Source: Streptomyces varsoviensis (GTDB lineage Bacteria > Actinomycetota > Actinomycetes > Streptomycetales > Streptomycetaceae). Taken from it: 64,000 nucleotides of DNA. A program made the position numbers and the translations under genes. The notes below the pieces were generated by a model, which was given only the letters and a program-made list of their open reading frames with translations, was not told the origin of the DNA and made no database searches. How positions within the stretch are numbered: position 1 is the first letter of the stretch; every line of letters begins with the position of its first letter. The DNA is taken from assembly GCF_000718635.1 (NCBI RefSeq), contig NZ_JOBF01000004.1, forward strand, positions 186,001 to 250,000, given 5' to 3'. Shown here one piece after another: positions 60,619-64,000 of the stretch.

Positions 60619-61644
60619 ATGACCCCGGACACGAACACGAACAGGACCATCACCATGAACACGACCATGAAGGCGGTGGAGATTAGGAAGTACGGGAGTC
60701 CGGAGGGTTTGGCGCTCGTGGACCGGCCGGTGCCGGTGCCGGCCGAGGGTGAGGTGCTGATCGCGACCGAGGCGATCGGCGTGGGCGGCGTGGACGCGGT
60801 GATCCGGAGCGGTGCCATGGCCTCGTACGGCTTCAAGGAAGGTCTCATCCCCGGCAGCGAGGTGGCGGGGACCGTGACGGCGGTTGGGGGAGGCGTGGAC
60901 GCGGCGTGGATCGGCCGGCGCGCGTGGGGGTTCACGGGGCTGTCCGGCGCATACGCCGAGCAGGTGGCCGTACCGATCGAGGAGGTCATGGCGATCCCCG
61001 ACGCCCTGTCCGCTGACGACGCGGTAACGGTGGGGACCTCCGGGGTGACGACTCACTTCGCCCTCTCCCACGCCCACCTCGCGCCTGGCGAGAAGGTGCT
61101 CATCCGCGGGGCGGGCGGCAGCCTGGGCACCCTCCTGGTCCAACTCGCCGCGCTGCGGGGGGCCGGCGCGGTGGCGGTGACGACCTCGTCGCGCGAGCGC
61201 GGGGCCAGGCTGCGCGAACTGGGCGCGACGCACGTACTGGACCGCGCGGGTGAGGTCGACCGCGAGGGTGTGGGCGATGACGCTCCGGAGCGTTACGACG
61301 TCATCATCGACATCGTCACTGGCCCGGACATGCCGTCGTTCTTCGACAAGCTCACCCCCAACGGCCGCCTGGTAGCCATCGGCATCGTCGCGGGCGCCCC
61401 GCCGGCCGACTTCGGCATGAAGCTCATCGCCGCCTTCCAGCAGTCCCTCACCTTCGCCACCTTCAGCGCCGACACCGTCCCGATCACAGACCGCCGCACC
61501 GTACGCGCCGAACAATTCGCCGCCGTCACCCGCGGCGAGCTCCGCCCCGTCATCCACGACGTCCTCCCCCTAGCCCAAGCCCCCCTGGCCCACCACAAGA
61601 TGGACACAGGCGAAGCCTTCGGCCGCATCGTCTTGCGGCCGTGA
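60619..61644 (+). CDS. NADPH:quinone oxidoreductase-like (MDR superfamily)
   Basis: 341 aa, zinc-independent type: KAVEIRKYGSPEGLALVDRP, then GSEVAGTVTAVGGG, Rossmann GAGGSLGTLLVQLAAL, and YDVIIDIVTGP. No Zn-ligand Cys cluster. It should reduce quinones or enones with NADPH. ATG at 60619 or at 60655 (MNTTMKAVE) or 60667. Divergent from a TetR gene, so likely inducible. Family A repeat A3 starts immediately at its stop codon. Confidence 0.9.
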   Translation: MTPDTNTNRTITMNTTMKAVEIRKYGSPEGLALVDRPVPVPAEGEVLIATEAIGVGGVDAVIRSGAMASYGFKEGLIPGSEVAGTVTAVGGGVDAAWIGRRAWGFTGLSGAYAEQVAVPIEEVMAIPDALSADDAVTVGTSGVTTHFALSHAHLAPGEKVLIRGAGGSLGTLLVQLAALRGAGAVAVTTSSRERGARLRELGATHVLDRAGEVDREGVGDDAPERYDVIIDIVTGPDMPSFFDKLTPNGRLVAIGIVAGAPPADFGMKLIAAFQQSLTFATFSADTVPITDRRTVRAEQFAAVTRGELRPVIHDVLPLAQAPLAHHKMDTGEAFGRIVLRP

Positions 61645-61920
61645 GGGGTGGGGGTGGGCGTCACTGATCGTCGCTGGGTGGGGCGGTATTGCGCTCGGTT
61701 GGCTGCGGCTTTCGTCTCGGACCCTCCGGGTCCAAGGCGCTGGCAGCGGCGCGGGGAGGGGGCCGAGCTGGTGCCGGTTCGCTGCCCGCCGGCCAGTGGG
61801 TGCCTGGGGTCAGAGAGGGCTCGCTGCGCTTCGCCGCTGGCTGCTGCCGCGAGGTGGTGGTTGTGCTTGTTCGGGCGTGGCGTCTTGGGGTCTTGCGGCC
61901 CAAGGATTCAAGGACGGCGG
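61645..61920 (+). repeat. family A repeat, copy A3
   Basis: Begins at the base after the oxidoreductase stop. GGTATTGCGCTCGGTTGG, TTTCGTCTCGGACCCTCCGG, and the CTCGCTGCGCTTCGCCGCTG core at 61820-61839. Its 3' end (GCGGCCCAAGGATTCA) matches A1. Confidence 0.85.
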
Positions 61921-62011
61921 GGGTTGAGGATGGGCTCCGCTGCGCTGCGCCGAAGGTTGCAGAGTGCGGGTGTGGCGTGGCTTGAGGCTCATGCCGGCGG
62001 CGGTCTCGGGG

Positions 62012-62315
62012 TGGGGCTGGTTTGCGGCCTGCGGCTCGGGTGGGGGTGGGTGTCACGGACGGTCGCTGGGTGGGGCGGTATTGCGCCCGGTTGGCTGCGG
62101 CTTTCGTCTCGGACCCTCCGGGTCCAAGGCGCTAGCAGCGGCGGGGGGAGGGGGCCGGGCTGAGGTCCGGTTCGCTGCCCGTCGGCCGGTGGGTGTCTGG
62201 GGTTAGAGAGGGCTCGCTGCGCTTCGCCGCTGGCTGCTGCCGCGAAGTGGCCGTGGCCGGTTCGTCGGGTGCGGCTCGAGGAGGGTCGCGCGCCTGTGAT
62301 CCACGAGAGTTGACA
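62012..62315 (+). repeat. family A repeat, copy A4
   Basis: Full-length; starts GGGGCTGGTTTGCGGCCTGC. Ends with GCCGGTTCGTCGGGTGCGG and CTGTGATCCACGA as in A2. Direct repeat of A3, 92 bp apart. Confidence 0.85.
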
Positions 62316-62467
62316 GCGGGCGGTGCGCTGCGCGGCGTGGCCCTTCGGACGCACAGCGGAGCATTGGGGGCAGCGGGCCGGTTCGCCCGCTGCGGGTGTG
62401 GCGGCGGTCAAGGTCAAGGACGGCTCCGCTGCGCTCCGCCCTCCGAGTGCGGCCGGGAGGCTCGTAC

Positions 62468-62562
62468 TCGTAGGTAGGGTTGCGCTACCACCCGACAAAC
62501 GCGCCTTTTCGGACGCGAAATCGGACTGTAGGCCCCCCAGTTGTCTGCTCAACCTTCCGGCC
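62468..62562 (-). repeat. family B repeat, copy B5 (inverted)
   Basis: Plus strand GGTAGGGTTGCGCTACC then ACCCGACAAACGCGCCTTTT, ending TTGTCTGCTCAAC. Confidence 0.8.
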
Positions 62563-62604
62563 TGGGCGCGGGCTATTGCCGGGGCGTTGCGCCGGGCCTT
62601 GGTG

Positions 62605-62705
62605 GCTACCCGTAGGTAGGGTGTGATTGCCGCCCGGCAAAAGCGCCTTTTCGGGCATGGGATTGGGCGGTAACCCCACCCGGTTGCCCGTTCAACGTCC
62701 CAGGC
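62605..62705 (-). repeat. family B repeat, copy B6 (inverted)
   Basis: Plus strand TAGGTAGGGTGTGATTGCC, CCCGGCAAAAGCGCCTTTTC, ending CGGTTGCCCGTTCAAC. Direct repeat of B5 within 45 bp. Confidence 0.8.
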
Positions 62706-62837
62706 CGGGCATATCGGGCACGTTGAGCGGCGGAGGGGGTTTCCCCACCCTCAGACCCCTGCCTTACGGGCGGAAACAGCACCCGAACGGCCAGCGTCCC
62801 CCGGCGCAGCGCAGCGCGCCGCCCCCTGCCGAATCGT

Positions 62838-63135
62838 CGTGGATCATAGGTCCGCACTTCGCCCCGGGCCGCACCCGACGATCTGGCCTCGGCCACTTCG
62901 CGGCAGCAGCCAGCGGCGAAGCGCAGCGAGCCCTCTTTGACCTCAGACACAAACTCACCCGCAGGCAGCGAACCGGACCGCAGCCCGGCCCCCTCCCCCC
63001 CGCCGCTGCCAGCGCCTTGGACCCGGAGGGTCCGAGACGAAAGCCGCAGCCAACCGGGCGCAATACCGCCCCACCCAGCGACCGTCCGTGACACCCCCCC
63101 CCCCCCGAGCCGCAGGCCGCAAACCAGCCCCGACC
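62838..63135 (-). repeat. family A repeat, copy A5 (inverted)
   Basis: Same blocks in reverse complement: CAGCGGCGAAGCGCAGCGAG core, CCGGAGGGTCCGAGACGAAA, CCAACCGGGCGCAATACC, ending GCAAACCAGCCCC. Inverted relative to A3/A4, so the island can form long snap-back structures. Confidence 0.85.
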
Positions 63136-63454
63136 CACCCCCCGCCCCCGCTGGCTTGGACCGCAAACCGCAGCACAGCCGCGCGCGCCAGCCACACCCC
63201 CTACCCGCAGTGGGCCAACCGACCTCAGCCTCCCCCGCACCCCTCCCATGCTCCGCTGTGGGTCCGAAGGGTCCGAGACGAAAGCCGCGCTTGGCCGGGC
63301 GCAGTACCGTCCCACGCGGCAGCAGGGCGCAGCGCCTCCGCTTTGTCGGCCCCGTGCTCAACCAGATAGCCGCGTAGCGCAGCGGAGTGTGCCTTAACCT
63401 CAGGCGTCGTCCACCCGCATTCAGCGACCCAGCCTCAAGTCGCACTCGGCCGTC

Positions 63455-63745
63455 GCCCTTGAATCCTTGGGCCGCGACTCCCCGAACTCCGCAGTCGAAC
63501 AAGCACAACGACCGCTTCGCGGCAGCAGCCAGCGGCGAAGCGCAGCGAGCCCTCTCTGACCCCAGGCACCCACCGGCCGGCGGGCAGCGAACCGGACCTC
63601 AGGCCGGCCCCCTCCCCCTGCCGCTGCCAGCGCTTTGGACCCGGAGGGTCCGAGACGAAAGCCGCAGCCAACCGGGCGCAATACCGCCCCACTCAGCGAC
63701 GATCCGTGACGCTCGCCCCCACCGAGCTGTAGCCAGCAAGCCGAC
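63455..63745 (-). repeat. family A repeat, copy A6 (inverted)
   Basis: Same order as A5; starts TGAATCCTTGGGCCGC (the A1/A3 3' variant) and ends near TAGCCAGCAAGCC. Confidence 0.85.
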
Positions 63746-64000
63746 CCCCAACTCAGCACCAGCATCACCGTCGCTGGCTTGGGCCCGAACCCGCACCCGC
63801 GCGTCAGTCCCCTCACCAGTAATTACCAGTAACCGGCGGCGGAGCGCAGCGGAGCTTTCCTTGGCACCAGGCCCGGCCCCGTCCGCACTCGACCACTGCC
63901 CCCTTCGCCCCCGCCGCAGTGGGCCTGCCTATGTGCGCCGTAGCTGGTTTCACGTTCGTACGGGGCAATGCCCGCAACGTCGATGGTGCCCTCAGCACTT
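63746..64000. other. end of window, no gene seen
   Basis: Contains CGGCGGAGCGCAGCGGAGC (63836-63854), a short palindromic word that also recurs between the A and B copies (46043, 46218, 47258 and 62425 regions). No credible frame. Confidence 0.4.

Overview
The window is high-GC actinobacterial DNA, almost certainly a Streptomyces chromosome. The evidence is the codon bias, GTG/TTG starts, an SSI-type protease inhibitor, XRE/DUF397 pairs, a TipA-like MerR gene, and a tandem pair of SigF-group sigma factors resembling the sigF-sigN locus. All product calls come from reading motifs by eye; no database search was run.

Layout. 0-8.4 kb is core chromosome: an acyl-CoA ligase, a cupin protein, a giant PAS/receiver protein whose kinase core looks dead, and an SSI-like inhibitor. 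At 8.35-8.87 kb are tRNA-Ser(GCT) and tRNA-Arg(ACG). From 8.83 to 19.12 kb, an actinomycete integrative and conjugative element (AICE) of the pSAM2/SLP1 kind is integrated in the 3' half of tRNA-Arg. Its minus-strand operon runs small ORFs, FtsK-like Tra, Spd-like membrane protein (frameshifted), RCR Rep, Xis, Int. A divergent KorSA-like GntR repressor, an XRE regulator, small ORFs and a NUDIX gene related in kind to pSAM2 Pif complete it. A second block (19.12-23.69 kb) is bounded by two further copies of the att core but has no integrase, Rep or Tra. It carries a GntR/UTRA regulator, a second NUDIX, an anti-sigma-like ATPase, a frameshifted ORF, a membrane protein and a ParB-like protein. 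The array is tRNA-att / element 1 / att / element 2 / att.

23.7-39.8 kb: alpha/beta hydrolase, initiator tRNA, FMN reductase, LLM oxidoreductase; a two-component system in an operon with a GT2-GtrA and a GT39 glycosyltransferase; an MFS pump with a downstream TetR gene and a three-site operator array; and a MarR - MFS - YceI operon in which pump and YceI protein both carry carboxypeptidase-regulatory-like beta domains. 40-45.6 kb is accessory: a truncated methyltransferase beside an interspersed repeat, an XRE/DUF397 cluster, two unrecognised aromatic-rich genes and a tRNA-shaped structured RNA.

Two islands (45.6-47.4 kb and 61.6-64.0 kb) hold almost no genes but many copies of two interspersed repeat families, called A (about 280 bp) and B (about 95 bp) here, in both orientations. 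Between them lie a TipA-like regulator, ArsR/isomerase pair, a lipoprotein, the sigN/sigF-like pair, a Dabb protein, an ABC exporter (ATPase plus FtsX-type permease with a collagen-like insert), an unpaired NarL-type kinase, a TetR gene and a quinone oxidoreductase.
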